From: Castellaniella sp036379515
GTDB lineage: Bacteria; Pseudomonadota; Gammaproteobacteria; Burkholderiales; Burkholderiaceae_B
Assembly: GCF_036379515.1 (NCBI RefSeq)
Contig: NZ_DASVGN010000016.1
Location: forward strand, 1-64,000
Direction of reading: 5' to 3'
DNA length: 64,000 bases
The translations under genes were made by a program, and so were the position numbers. Each line of letters begins with the position of its first letter. Positions within the stretch are counted from its first letter, which is position 1. A model generated the notes under the pieces. That model saw only the letters and a list, made by a program, of their open reading frames with translations, was not told where the DNA came from and did no database searches. Positions 52,161-60,815 of the stretch are shown in pieces.

Positions 52161-52990
52161 TCCAGGCCACCTTCCGGGTAGGGCAGCAGCCCCAACACGT
52201 CTACATGGCCAACCCTGATCGACACGCCGCCATCAGCCACAGCGCGCGACCGGCGTGCTGCCCAACCCATAATGGCAGCGCTCTCTTGTGGGCACTGACG
52301 CCGTGCAGCCTCGCACCAGCCCTCAATCAAGGCACGGGCCAAGGGGGCATCAGCGGCACTCAGCACCCAGTCACTGGCTTGCTCCAGCACACAATAGCCC
52401 TGCGCATTCAAGGCGTGCTTCAGACAACCCGAGGCCCCCGCTCCCAAAGCTACGCCCAGTCCCTTCTCGCGACGCTGGTCTTGTCCAACCCATCGCATCA
52501 CCTGGGCATCCAACGGATCTTCGTCCCCAAACGCCACACGCCCGTCTACCGTCAATGCCATCAGAACCGCCGCCTGCGCCGACGCACAGGCCCGACACAA
52601 GGATTGAATCCAGTCACCAGAGACAAGGTCGAGCAACGCCGATGCCGTCACCAGATCGGCATCCTTCAATACCGGTGCCAGGGGTGCCGACAAATCGAAT
52701 GCCTCAGTCGTCAAGGCAGCACCCGCCCAGCCCGAAGATTCAGCGCGAGCAAGCAGCGCAACGTCCTGATCCAATAAAGTCCAATGCGCTGGTACACCCA
52801 GATGCGCCGACAGGTAACGCTGATTTGAACCCGCGCCCGCCCCGAGATCCACGATGCTGACAGGCCTTCGCCCCCTGGCGAGCAGATGGCGGCGAAGCGG
52901 CGCCATCAACTCTGCCGCTCGGCTGCGATGGTCAACCGGCTCACGCAGTGTCAACCAATCGGCCGAGAAGTGGCTTCCTTCCTTGCTCAT
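52136..52990 (-). CDS. Class I SAM-dependent methyltransferase
   Basis: A 284-residue protein with a Rossmann SAM-binding start: motif I is VSIVDLGAGAGSNQRYLSAH, followed by an acidic loop in WTLLDQDVALLARAE and a TASALLDLVSGDWIQSL region corresponding to post-motif II. The remainder is not a family I can name. Its ATG overlaps the glycosyltransferase stop by four bases (ATGA), so it is the last gene of a four-gene operon with a PTPS-like protein. The product probably methylates a pteridine or its sugar. The target atom is unknown. Confidence 0.78.
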   Translation of the reverse strand: MSKEGSHFSADWLTLREPVDHRSRAAELMAPLRRHLLARGRRPVSIVDLGAGAGSNQRYLSAHLGVPAHWTLLDQDVALLARAESSGWAGAALTTEAFDLSAPLAPVLKDADLVTASALLDLVSGDWIQSLCRACASAQAAVLMALTVDGRVAFGDEDPLDAQVMRWVGQDQRREKGLGVALGAGASGCLKHALNAQGYCVLEQASDWVLSAADAPLARALIEGWCEAARRQCPQESAAIMGWAARRSRAVADGGVSIRVGHVDVLGLLPYPEGGLDYARKFRS

Positions 52991-54078
52991 TGCGCAACTT
53001 CCTGTTGCGCGACCCGCGCCAGAACGGCCGCGAACCGCGCGCCTTGCGCATCCCAGCTGGCCAGTGCTCCACCGACCCGAGCGGCCTCCGTCTGGAGTGC
53101 ATGACGCAGCCGATAATCCACCAGCACCTGCCGCAACGCATCCGTTAGCGCCGCGACGTCCCCCGGCGGAACCAGCAACCCGGCCCCCTCGGGCACGGTC
53201 TGTACCAAAGCTCCGCCGGAAGTCGCAACGATGGGCAATCCATGCGCCAGTGCCTCGGCAACCACCATGCCATACCCTTCGTAGTAAGACGGCAGGACAA
53301 ACACCTGCGCCCGGTCATACGTGGTTGCAAGCGCTGCCGGAGGCAAAGTGCCCAGCAACCTCACGCGGTCCTGCAGCCGATGGTGCCCGATGGCAAGGCG
53401 CACGGCTTCGGCACACGCGGGGTCGCGCTGAAGATCACCCACACAATTGCACTGCCAGGCCAGATCCCGAAGGCCCGCCAGGGCCTCGACCAGAACGAGA
53501 TGGCCTTTGCGGGGAACCAAAGTAGCGACACAAAGCAGCCGAGGGGATGCCTCTGTGTCGTCGTGAGCGACCAGGGGCGATTGCAGGCCTTGAGCGAGCG
53601 GGTGATCCACCCCTGGCTCCACCACATCAATCGCGTGAGGGGGCACACCATAGTCAGCGACCAGATGCCGCGCCGTGAAGGCGCTGGTCGTCATAACGTG
53701 ACTCACCCATTTCAGGGCGCAACGCTCGCTGGCGCGAAACTGACCCGCTTGGGCGGAACCCAGGCCATACTCGTCAGCCAGCGGGTGGTGAATGAGCGCC
53801 ACCATCCGCAGCGTATGTGCGTACCGCGCCAGCACGTCTGGAAGCCCACCCAGAGCCAAGCCATCGATCACGACGAGATCGTCGGGGGAAAAACCGGCCA
53901 AGGCTGCATTCAGAGCCTCGCCCGCACGAACGTCAGGGTCCGGAAATCGGCCCTCCAGGCCTACTACGTCGACGGACCAGCCTGACTGCCGTAACGCCTG
54001 TGCAATGCGCGCATCGTAAAGATAGCCGCCCGTGTACTGATCCGGATCGCCTGCAACGACAAAGCGTACAAGCTTCAC
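52987..54078 (-). CDS. GT4-family glycosyltransferase
   Basis: A 363-residue GT-B fold glycosyltransferase. The acceptor domain begins GDPDQYTGGYLYDARIAQAL, and the donor domain has FVLPSYYEGYGMVVAEALAH with the EX7E motif (E-GYGMVVA-E), then GLPIVATSGGALVQTVPEGA and GLLVPPGDVAALTDAL. It transfers a sugar from a nucleotide donor with retention. It overlaps both neighbours by four bases, so it is co-translated with the PTPS-like and methyltransferase genes. In a pteridine operon its acceptor may be the pterin, giving a glycoside; in principle another acceptor is possible. Confidence 0.87.
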   Translation of the reverse strand: MKLVRFVVAGDPDQYTGGYLYDARIAQALRQSGWSVDVVGLEGRFPDPDVRAGEALNAALAGFSPDDLVVIDGLALGGLPDVLARYAHTLRMVALIHHPLADEYGLGSAQAGQFRASERCALKWVSHVMTTSAFTARHLVADYGVPPHAIDVVEPGVDHPLAQGLQSPLVAHDDTEASPRLLCVATLVPRKGHLVLVEALAGLRDLAWQCNCVGDLQRDPACAEAVRLAIGHHRLQDRVRLLGTLPPAALATTYDRAQVFVLPSYYEGYGMVVAEALAHGLPIVATSGGALVQTVPEGAGLLVPPGDVAALTDALRQVLVDYRLRHALQTEAARVGGALASWDAQGARFAAVLARVAQQEVAQ

Positions 54079-54473
54079 AGAGCGGCCTCGTACCCCGCCC
54101 AGGCAACTGGTGATTCTGCCAGAGTGACCCGCATGCGCTGCAGATCACGCGCTGTTGGCCCCAGGCGGCCTTCGGCAATCGCCTGATGCAGGCGGTCAAA
54201 GACCACCTTCGCCATGAACTCGGTGGTCGTGTTGTGCCCCGCCAGCGACTCGTGATCGTCCAGGTTGGTGAGGTTGAATTCCCCCAACACGCTTGCCAGC
54301 GTCGATCGCGCGGCACCGATGTCCACAATCAGCCCGTCCGCGTCGAGCGCCTCGCGATAAAACGTGACATCCACCACATAGGTGGCCCCGTGCAACTTCT
54401 GCGCGGGACCAAAAACCGTCCCCGTGAAACTATGGGCAATCATCATCTGATCACGCACCGTCAACTCGTACAT
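54075..54473 (-). CDS. 6-pyruvoyl-tetrahydropterin synthase/QueD-like protein lacking key residues
   Basis: A 132-residue tunnelling-fold protein of the PTPS/QueD family (IAHSFTGTVFGPAQKLHGAT, LDDHESLAGHNTTTEFMAK, TLAESPVAWAGYEA). Compared with E. coli QueD, the zinc ligands H16 and H31 are kept as H14 and H28, but the third, H33, is A30. The catalytic C27 corresponds to A24, and the D70-H71 pair reads D72-D73. The conserved E110 equivalent is E120. It is therefore not a normal QueD or PTPS and may use a different metal geometry or bind rather than convert a pterin. GGAGGAATC precedes the ATG, which overlaps the dehydrogenase stop by one base. Confidence 0.85.
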   Translation of the reverse strand: MYELTVRDQMMIAHSFTGTVFGPAQKLHGATYVVDVTFYREALDADGLIVDIGAARSTLASVLGEFNLTNLDDHESLAGHNTTTEFMAKVVFDRLHQAIAEGRLGPTARDLQRMRVTLAESPVAWAGYEAAL

Positions 54474-55459
54474 CAAGATTCCTCCGTGTAATGAACCCGC
54501 TGACACAGCGTGGAATCCGCCGGGTCTGCCAGGCGTGCAATTGCCTCAGGCAAGGAGGCAAATGAAATATCAGGCGCAAACAGGCTATCCAGACGCACGT
54601 CGGCACACAAAGATACTGCCAGCGCCAGACGATCATGATGGCTCCAGCGCGCCACACGCGCTGGTGACACGGTCCCCACCTGACTCGCACGCAGGCTCAG
54701 GCGCTGAGAATGAAAGCGCCCGCCCAGATCCACCGTGACTGACCGCGTGCCATACCAGCTCAGTTCAATGATCTCCGCCTCGCGGCCCGCCAGCGCCACG
54801 GCAGTATTCAACCCTGCCGCACTGGCACTGGCATGGAAAACCAGGTCTCGACCCGCCGCGGCGTGTTCAGGCGCGGCGAAACCCACTTGCAATGCCCGTG
54901 CAATTTGCGCACGATCTTGCCGAATGTCTATGAGTTCGACCTGCACGCCGGGAATCTGCGAGCACAGGCGTGCCACCAGGCACCCCAGCACCCCTGCCCC
55001 TACGACGCTGATGCGGTCACCCATCCGCGGGGCGGCATCCCACAAGGCATTGACGGCAGTTTCCATATTGGCGGCCAGCACGGCACGTGCTGCAGGCACT
55101 GCCTCGGGCAAGACCACTACGGCATCTGGATGGATCCAATATCGTGTCTGGTGGGGATAGAGACAAAACACGCAGCGGCCCAGCCAGTGTGCGGGACCCG
55201 CTTCGACCACACCTACGTTCGCATATCCATACTTCACGGGACCGGGCAAGGTGCCCACCTGAAACGGCGCCCGCATGCGCTCATATTCGGACGCTGGCAC
55301 TCCGCCACCATATACCAGTGTCTCAGTGCCCCGGCTGATGGCGGAATAGCAAGTTCGCACCAGCAGTTCTTCCGGATCTTGCTGCAGTAGCAGCTCCTCG
55401 CGAACCCCGGCGTGGCCAGGCGGTTCAAGCCACAACGCACGGGCCTTCAGTTCCGTCAT
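54473..55459 (-). CDS. BchC-like medium-chain dehydrogenase, zinc lobe absent
   Basis: A 328-residue medium-chain dehydrogenase resembling bacteriochlorophyllide dehydrogenase BchC. The matching stretches are CYSAISRGTETLVYGGGVPA, SEYERMRAPFQVGTLPGPVK, YGYANVGVVEAGPAHWLGRC, VFCLYPHQTRYWIHPDAVVV and LAANMETAVNALWDAAPRMG, then the nucleotide fold GDRISVVGAGVLGCLVARLC. The catalytic and structural zinc cysteines of alcohol dehydrogenases are not recognisable. No photosynthesis genes are nearby, so the BchC resemblance is about fold and substrate shape, not bacteriochlorophyll. It is the first gene of the four-gene operon and probably oxidises a hydroxyl or reduces a carbonyl in the pathway. Confidence 0.8.
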   Translation of the reverse strand: MTELKARALWLEPPGHAGVREELLLQQDPEELLVRTCYSAISRGTETLVYGGGVPASEYERMRAPFQVGTLPGPVKYGYANVGVVEAGPAHWLGRCVFCLYPHQTRYWIHPDAVVVLPEAVPAARAVLAANMETAVNALWDAAPRMGDRISVVGAGVLGCLVARLCSQIPGVQVELIDIRQDRAQIARALQVGFAAPEHAAAGRDLVFHASASAAGLNTAVALAGREAEIIELSWYGTRSVTVDLGGRFHSQRLSLRASQVGTVSPARVARWSHHDRLALAVSLCADVRLDSLFAPDISFASLPEAIARLADPADSTLCQRVHYTEES

Positions 55460-55590
55460 GGTGGGCCGATACCCCTCTCAATGATTCAGTCGTCTCAGCT
55501 TACGCCCTCCATACCTGCCGAGCCAGTTGCCTCGCGCCTGAACGCAGCCAAATCGTAAACTAGCCGCATTGCACATTCACAGGCCAGGTG

Positions 55591-57315
55591 ATGGAAGTCC
55601 GTCAGCGTCGATTCATTTTTCTGGGACTTAACCTCATCACCCTGGGCCTTTTCGCCATTCTGATGCTGATGCTGATTCTCAGCGGCGGGATGACGGTATC
55701 CGAATGGCTGATCGGGCTGTGCTTTCTGCTCACCACGCCCTACGTCGTCATCGGCTTCTGGAACTCGGCGATCGGCCTGTGGCTGCTGCATTGTCACCCT
55801 GACACGGTACACACCATGCCTGGTGTCGCAGAAATTCTGGACGCAAAGAGACCAAAACCTTTGCACTGCAATGTGGCCCTATTGATGACCCTGCGCAATG
55901 AAGCGCCAGCACCCATCTTTGAGCGACTGGAACGCATACGCGTATCGCTGGCCGACACTGGCGAGCGCTCACGCTTCACCTTTGCCATCCTGAGCGACAG
56001 CGACCAACCTGCCATCCTGGAAGCCGAGGCCCGCGCCTTCACGCAGTTCGAGGCTCACCGCGCCCCTGATGAACCCGCGCCGTATTACCGCCACCGCACG
56101 CACAACGATGGCTACAAGGCCGGCAACATTGGCGAGTTCCTGGATACCCACGGGGCCACGTTCGACTATTTCATGCCACTGGATGTGGACAGCCTGATTG
56201 CCGGCAACGTCATCATCCGCATGGTGACCACCATGCAGGCACACCCGGAAATCGGCATTTTGCAGAGCCTGGTCGTAGGCATGCCAAGCCTCAGCGCCTT
56301 CACGCGGGTGTTTCAGTTCGGCATGCGCCACGGCATGCGCGTCTTTACGACGGGCGCCGCCTGGTGGACGGCAGACTGCGGCCCCTACTGGGGCCACAAC
56401 GCGGTGGTGCGCACCGCGCCCTTCCACCAGCATTGCCGCCTGCCAAAGATCCCGGGCCGGGCGCCCTTTGGCGGTTTCGTGCTCAGCCACGATCAACTGG
56501 AAGCCACCTTCATTCGCCGTGCAGGCTACGAAGTACGCGTGATCCCGGTCGAATCCGACAGTTTCGAGATCAACCCGCCGACGTTGCTGGACTTCATCCG
56601 CCGCGAGCTGCGCTGGACCCAGGGCAACATGCAGTACTTCCATTTTCTGGCAACGCCAGGGCTCAAGGCTACCAGTCGCATTCAGCTCTGCATCGCCATC
56701 GGGATGTACTTGGCGCAGGCGGCATGGATCCTCATGATTGCAATTGGCTGCATCGGATCAATGGTCGGCAACTTCCATTTTCGCGACCTCACGTTGGGCA
56801 TGACGCTCTTTGTCGGCGTGTTTTTCCTGTCGGTTGCCCCCAAGCTGTTCGGCGCACTGGATGTGTACCTTTCAAAAGGGGGCCCCAGGCGCTATGGCGG
56901 GCGCTTGCGCTTTGGCCTGTCGGTGCTGATGGAGTTTCTTTCTTCTACCCTGATGGCACCGATCGTGGCGCTGTCCGTCACGCTCTTTCTGATAGGACTC
57001 GGTTTTGGCAAAAGCGTGTCCTGGGGCGGGCAAAATCGTGAACAGACGAATATCCCGTGGCGCTCCGCGCTCCCCGCCCTGGCGCCGCACACCCTAGCAG
57101 GCCTGGCGTTGGCGACAGCGCTAGGGTGGGTAGGCGGCTGGCACGCCGTCCTGTGGGGGCTCCCGATCATCACGGGGTTGGCACTGGCCATGCCCTATAC
57201 GGTCCTGAGCGCCCGGTCAGCCATCGGCCGCCAGTTGACGCGCTGGGGGTTGTTCAGCATTCCCGAAGAAAGGTCTACGCCGGCCGTCCTGAGTCTACCG
57301 GCATCCCGAAGCTGA
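55591..57315 (+). CDS. OpgH/MdoH-type beta-glucan glucosyltransferase, short form
   Basis: A 574-residue GT2 membrane enzyme. The processive GT motifs are in order: DSD at 136-138 (FAILSDSDQPAI), DVD at 198-200 (FDYFMPLDVDSLIAGN), the HDQLE segment, and QxxRW as RRELRWTQGNMQYFHFLATP. Membrane helices lie at the N-terminus and in the last 190 residues. OpgH makes osmoregulated periplasmic glucans from UDP-glucose; E. coli OpgH has 847 residues, so this is a shorter form lacking much of the N-terminal region, and no opgG partner is seen. It is divergent from the pteridine-like operon. An alternative start is a GTG three bases upstream. Confidence 0.85.
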   Translation: MEVRQRRFIFLGLNLITLGLFAILMLMLILSGGMTVSEWLIGLCFLLTTPYVVIGFWNSAIGLWLLHCHPDTVHTMPGVAEILDAKRPKPLHCNVALLMTLRNEAPAPIFERLERIRVSLADTGERSRFTFAILSDSDQPAILEAEARAFTQFEAHRAPDEPAPYYRHRTHNDGYKAGNIGEFLDTHGATFDYFMPLDVDSLIAGNVIIRMVTTMQAHPEIGILQSLVVGMPSLSAFTRVFQFGMRHGMRVFTTGAAWWTADCGPYWGHNAVVRTAPFHQHCRLPKIPGRAPFGGFVLSHDQLEATFIRRAGYEVRVIPVESDSFEINPPTLLDFIRRELRWTQGNMQYFHFLATPGLKATSRIQLCIAIGMYLAQAAWILMIAIGCIGSMVGNFHFRDLTLGMTLFVGVFFLSVAPKLFGALDVYLSKGGPRRYGGRLRFGLSVLMEFLSSTLMAPIVALSVTLFLIGLGFGKSVSWGGQNREQTNIPWRSALPALAPHTLAGLALATALGWVGGWHAVLWGLPIITGLALAMPYTVLSARSAIGRQLTRWGLFSIPEERSTPAVLSLPASRS

Positions 57316-57430
57316 AGGGCCGCCCCAGATGGCCCCAGCCTGCAGCTAATAGCACTTCCTCATTCGGCGTGCCATCTCGGTCGCCGACCGGGGACTGCCC
57401 AAACTTTGTCGGAACCCCTCGGAAGTATCC

Positions 57431-58864
57431 CTATTTTCCGATGCAGAAACTGCTGAAGATCTCGCCCAGCAGATCATCGCTGGTGAATTGGCCGGTGATG
57501 CGGCACAGCGACTCGTGCGCCAGGCGCAGCTCTTCGGCGAAGAGATCCAGGATCTGGTCCCCCTGCGCCGCGTAGCCCGCCGCAACGCGCAAATGCTCGC
57601 CCGCTTCTTCAAGAGCCTGGATGTGGCGTTCCCGGGCCAGCCACGGTGACTCCGCTCCGGGCGTCCAACCTGCGATGCCCAGCAATCGGGTGCGCAATTC
57701 GTCCAGGCCTGTGCCAGTACGGGCCGAAATCAATACGGGATTCTCGTCGCAGGATCCGATGGGAGGCGTAGCCAGTGCAGCATCGTGGCCTTCGGTCCGC
57801 CTCGCCTCGCCCTCTGAACTACCAGGGACGCTTGGCGAAGAAGCCAGCAGATCCACCTTGTTCCACACCCTGAGGACCGGGACCCCTACCGGCAGCCGCC
57901 GCACGATGTCCGCATCCAGCGGATCGTCCGGCTGGCGGGCGTCCTGCAGATGCACGATCACCTGGGCACGGCCGATTTCCGCCCAGCTGCGCTCGATCCC
58001 GATGCGTTCCACCGCATCGGTCGCCTCGCGCAATCCCGCCGTATCGACGATGTGCAGCGGAACACCCTCCAGGTGGATCTGCTGCACCACGCGGTCCCGG
58101 GTAGTGCCCGCAATCGGCGTGACGATGGCCACGTCTTCGCCAGCCAAGGCATTGAGCAGGCTGGACTTGCCCACGTTGGGTTGCCCGGCCAGCACGACGT
58201 ACAAACCCTCACGCAACACCCGGCCCTGTCGGGCCGTCTGCAGCACCCGCTCCAGGCTGGCCTGCACCTCGTGCAAACGCGCCGACGCCTGATATTTCTC
58301 CAGGAAGTCGATTTCTTCTTCCGGGAAATCCAGCGTGGCCTCGACCAGCATGCGCAGTTTGACGATGCGTTGGCTCAATGCGTCGACTTCGGCAGAGAAG
58401 GCCCCCGACAGCGACGCCATGGCGCTCTTTGCAGCAGCCGCAGAACTGGCTTCGATCAAATCGGCCACGGCTTCAGCCTGCGCCAGGTCCATGCGATCGT
58501 TCAGAAATGCGCGCTGGGTGAATTCGCCGGGCTGAGCCAGCCGCAACCCAATGTCGGCGCCCCGCGCCAGGCAGTCTTCCAGCACCCGCCGCAACACCGC
58601 AGGCCCGCCATGCCCTTGCAACTCCAGGACATCTTCGCCCGTGTAGGAATGGGGCCCAGGAAAGAAAAGCACCAGCCCTTCATCCAGCGTCTCACCGCGT
58701 ACATCTCGAAACGCCAGGAAATGCGCGTGCCGGGGCTGCAAGGGCTGCCTGCACAGGCTTTCAGCCCAGCCGTGCAGATCAGGCCCTGAAACCCGAATGA
58801 CACCGATCCCGCCCCGACCCGGCGCGGTCGCAATGGCAATAATGGGATCAGAGTCGGTTTGCAT
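57431..58864 (-). CDS. mnmE: tRNA modification GTPase MnmE
   Basis: A 477-residue protein, close to the family's 450-455 with an insertion of about 25 residues (SSPSVPGSSEGEARRTEGHD) near residue 360. The N-terminal tetrahydrofolate-binding domain begins DPIIAIATAPGRGGIGVIRV, the G domain has GQPNVGKSSLLNALAGEDVA, AGTTRD and VWNKVDLL, and the C-terminus is the invariant CIGK. With MnmG it makes the cmnm5 wobble uridine modification. It lies at the end of the rpmH-rnpA-yidD-yidC group, as in many bacteria, but a hairpin with a T-rich tail sits just before its start. Confidence 0.97.
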   Translation of the reverse strand: MQTDSDPIIAIATAPGRGGIGVIRVSGPDLHGWAESLCRQPLQPRHAHFLAFRDVRGETLDEGLVLFFPGPHSYTGEDVLELQGHGGPAVLRRVLEDCLARGADIGLRLAQPGEFTQRAFLNDRMDLAQAEAVADLIEASSAAAAKSAMASLSGAFSAEVDALSQRIVKLRMLVEATLDFPEEEIDFLEKYQASARLHEVQASLERVLQTARQGRVLREGLYVVLAGQPNVGKSSLLNALAGEDVAIVTPIAGTTRDRVVQQIHLEGVPLHIVDTAGLREATDAVERIGIERSWAEIGRAQVIVHLQDARQPDDPLDADIVRRLPVGVPVLRVWNKVDLLASSPSVPGSSEGEARRTEGHDAALATPPIGSCDENPVLISARTGTGLDELRTRLLGIAGWTPGAESPWLARERHIQALEEAGEHLRVAAGYAAQGDQILDLFAEELRLAHESLCRITGQFTSDDLLGEIFSSFCIGK

Positions 58865-58880
58865 ATCGATCAGCCCAGAT

Positions 58881-58910
58881 CAAAATGAAAGTCCGGCCAT
58901 CAGGCCGGAC
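58881..58910 (-). terminator. Rho-independent terminator between yidC and mnmE
   Basis: On the minus strand GTCCGGCC, a 4-base loop and GGCCGGAC (58910-58891) form a perfect 8-bp stem, followed by TTTCATTTTG (58890-58881). It ends the yidC transcript 17 bases before the mnmE start, so mnmE either has its own promoter or depends on read-through. Confidence 0.75.
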
Positions 58911-58979
58911 CGCTGGCTGGCGCCGGAAGGGGGGCCCATTGCCTGAACCGCGCACCGAACCCGTCCAATCCAGCAACAC

Positions 58980-60722
58980 TCAGCTCGAAGCCAGCGCCTT
59001 TTTCTCGTGGTCCAGCCGGCGCATGATCACCCGCTGCTGAATGATGGACACCGTGTTGTTTACACACCAGTACAGCACCAGGCCGGCCGGGAACAGGAAC
59101 ATCATCCCCCCGAACACCAGCGGCATGATCATCATGATCTTCGCTTGAGTCGGATCAGGCGGCGTCGGGTTCAGCTTGATCTGCAGGAACATCGTCAGCA
59201 TCATGAACGCCGGCAGAATGAACCAAGGATCGCTCACCGACAGGTCGTGAATCCAGAGAATCCACGGCGCACCACGCATTTCCACACTGCCCAGCAATAC
59301 CCAGTACAGCGCAATGAACACCGGAACCTGCACCACCATCGGCAGGCAGCCTCCCAGCGGATTGATCTTCTCGTTGCGGTACATCTCCATCATTGCCGCA
59401 TTGAGCTTCGCCTTGTCGTCCCCGAATTTTTCCTTCAGGTGCTTCATGCGCGGCGCCACCAGCTTCATCTTGGCCATCGAGCGGTAACTGGCCGCGGACA
59501 ACGGATAGAAAATCAGCTTGATGATCAGCGTGAGCAGCACAATGGTCCAGCCCCAGTTGCCCACCAGGCTGTGCAACCAGATCATGAACTTGAACATCGG
59601 CTTGGCAATGATCGTCACCCAGCCGTAATCCACCACCAGATCCAGCCCTGGTGCGACGGCGCGCATCGCGCTCTGGTCCTGCGGGCCCGTCCACAGCTGT
59701 GCATCCACTGTCTTATGAGCGCCCGGAGCGATGGACCCTACGGACTGGATCGTGCGAATCGCAAACAGGTTGCCCGGCAGTGCCAAGGCCTGATTCGTGC
59801 GCACTACCCCCTGCTGCGGTACCCAGGCCGACGCAAAGTAATGCTGCACCATGCCCGCCCAGCCGTTATCCGCCTTATGGATGTAGCTGGCCTTGCCCTT
59901 CGTGATGTCTTCGAACTTGATCTTCTGGAACTTGTCTTCGGACGAATAAACCGCAGGTCCGGTGAACGTGGTGTAGTAGCCCGTCGTATTGGGCGGCTCG
60001 TGACTGTCGCGCGTCAGCTGCAGATACAGCGACGGATCAATAGGCTCGGTGCCCAGGTTGTAGATGTCGTTGCGAACATGAATGTCGTAGCTGTTTTTGC
60101 TCAGGGTGAAAGTCTTCACCACTCGCACGTTGCCCGAAGTGGCTTCGAACGAGATTTCGGTCGTGTCGCCCTTGACGACAGGGCCGGTCCCCACCAGCGT
60201 AAACGGCGTCAGGTGAGTGGGATAGCTGCTGCCCTGCGGTGCGCCCACCAGGCCCGTTTGCGCCACATACATGTCACCGGGCTGGTCATCGAGCAGGTAC
60301 ATGGGCCCGCCCGCATCCTTGGGCGGCTTGTGGCCCAACAAACTCTTGGCCCACGGCAGAATCCCCGTGGTGGCTTCCTGGTTCTTGTAGGCCAGAAGCT
60401 CGGCACGCACCAACTGCGCGCCCATGGTGTCGAAGGTCAGGTCGTACACGCCCGTCTTCACGTGCACCTGCTCACCCTGCGGAATTGCCTCAGGCGTGGG
60501 CACCTTGGCCTGAGCGGCCGGTTGCGCCTGCGAGCCAGTCGGAATGCTGGCCGGATTCGCCGTGTGATCCGCGGCCGCCGAAGCAGGGGCCTTGGCTGTT
60601 TCGGTGGCAGATGGTGTCAGCGAAAACAGTGAAGGCTGTCCACGATACACCTGCCAGTTGTTCCACAACAGCAGCAGTGAAAACGAGAAAATCATCCAGA
60701 GGATGGTGCGTCGAATGTCCAT
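58980..60722 (-). CDS. yidC: Membrane protein insertase YidC
   Basis: A 580-residue Oxa1/YidC-family insertase. It starts MDIRRTILWMIFSFSLLLLW, the conserved N-terminal anchor, then has a large periplasmic domain. The five-helix core follows: LVGNWGWTIVLLTLIIKLIF, YPLSAASYRSMAKMKLVAPR, CLPMVVQVPVFIALYWVLLG, and the C-terminal GLVLYWCVNNTVSIIQQ. It inserts and folds inner membrane proteins, alone or with SecYEG. The start is taken at 60720-60722; the open frame runs 13 codons upstream without support. Confidence 0.97.
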   Translation of the reverse strand: MDIRRTILWMIFSFSLLLLWNNWQVYRGQPSLFSLTPSATETAKAPASAAADHTANPASIPTGSQAQPAAQAKVPTPEAIPQGEQVHVKTGVYDLTFDTMGAQLVRAELLAYKNQEATTGILPWAKSLLGHKPPKDAGGPMYLLDDQPGDMYVAQTGLVGAPQGSSYPTHLTPFTLVGTGPVVKGDTTEISFEATSGNVRVVKTFTLSKNSYDIHVRNDIYNLGTEPIDPSLYLQLTRDSHEPPNTTGYYTTFTGPAVYSSEDKFQKIKFEDITKGKASYIHKADNGWAGMVQHYFASAWVPQQGVVRTNQALALPGNLFAIRTIQSVGSIAPGAHKTVDAQLWTGPQDQSAMRAVAPGLDLVVDYGWVTIIAKPMFKFMIWLHSLVGNWGWTIVLLTLIIKLIFYPLSAASYRSMAKMKLVAPRMKHLKEKFGDDKAKLNAAMMEMYRNEKINPLGGCLPMVVQVPVFIALYWVLLGSVEMRGAPWILWIHDLSVSDPWFILPAFMMLTMFLQIKLNPTPPDPTQAKIMMIMPLVFGGMMFLFPAGLVLYWCVNNTVSIIQQRVIMRRLDHEKKALASS

Positions 60723-60815
60723 GGCGCCTGTATTCGTAGAGGGTAGGAGCAAAAAGCTCACCAGTTTAACGTAGCCAGCCTGACATCCACATGAGGATGT
60801 TCCAGCCCGGCCCGT

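Noticed and set aside
54473..55459. Possible bacteriochlorophyll biosynthesis locus because of BchC-like sequence
   Set aside because: No other photosynthesis gene is in the window and the operon partners fit pteridine or sugar chemistry better.
59007..60632. A 541-codon open frame antisense to yidC
   Set aside because: It shadows a conserved essential gene and has no recognisable domain.
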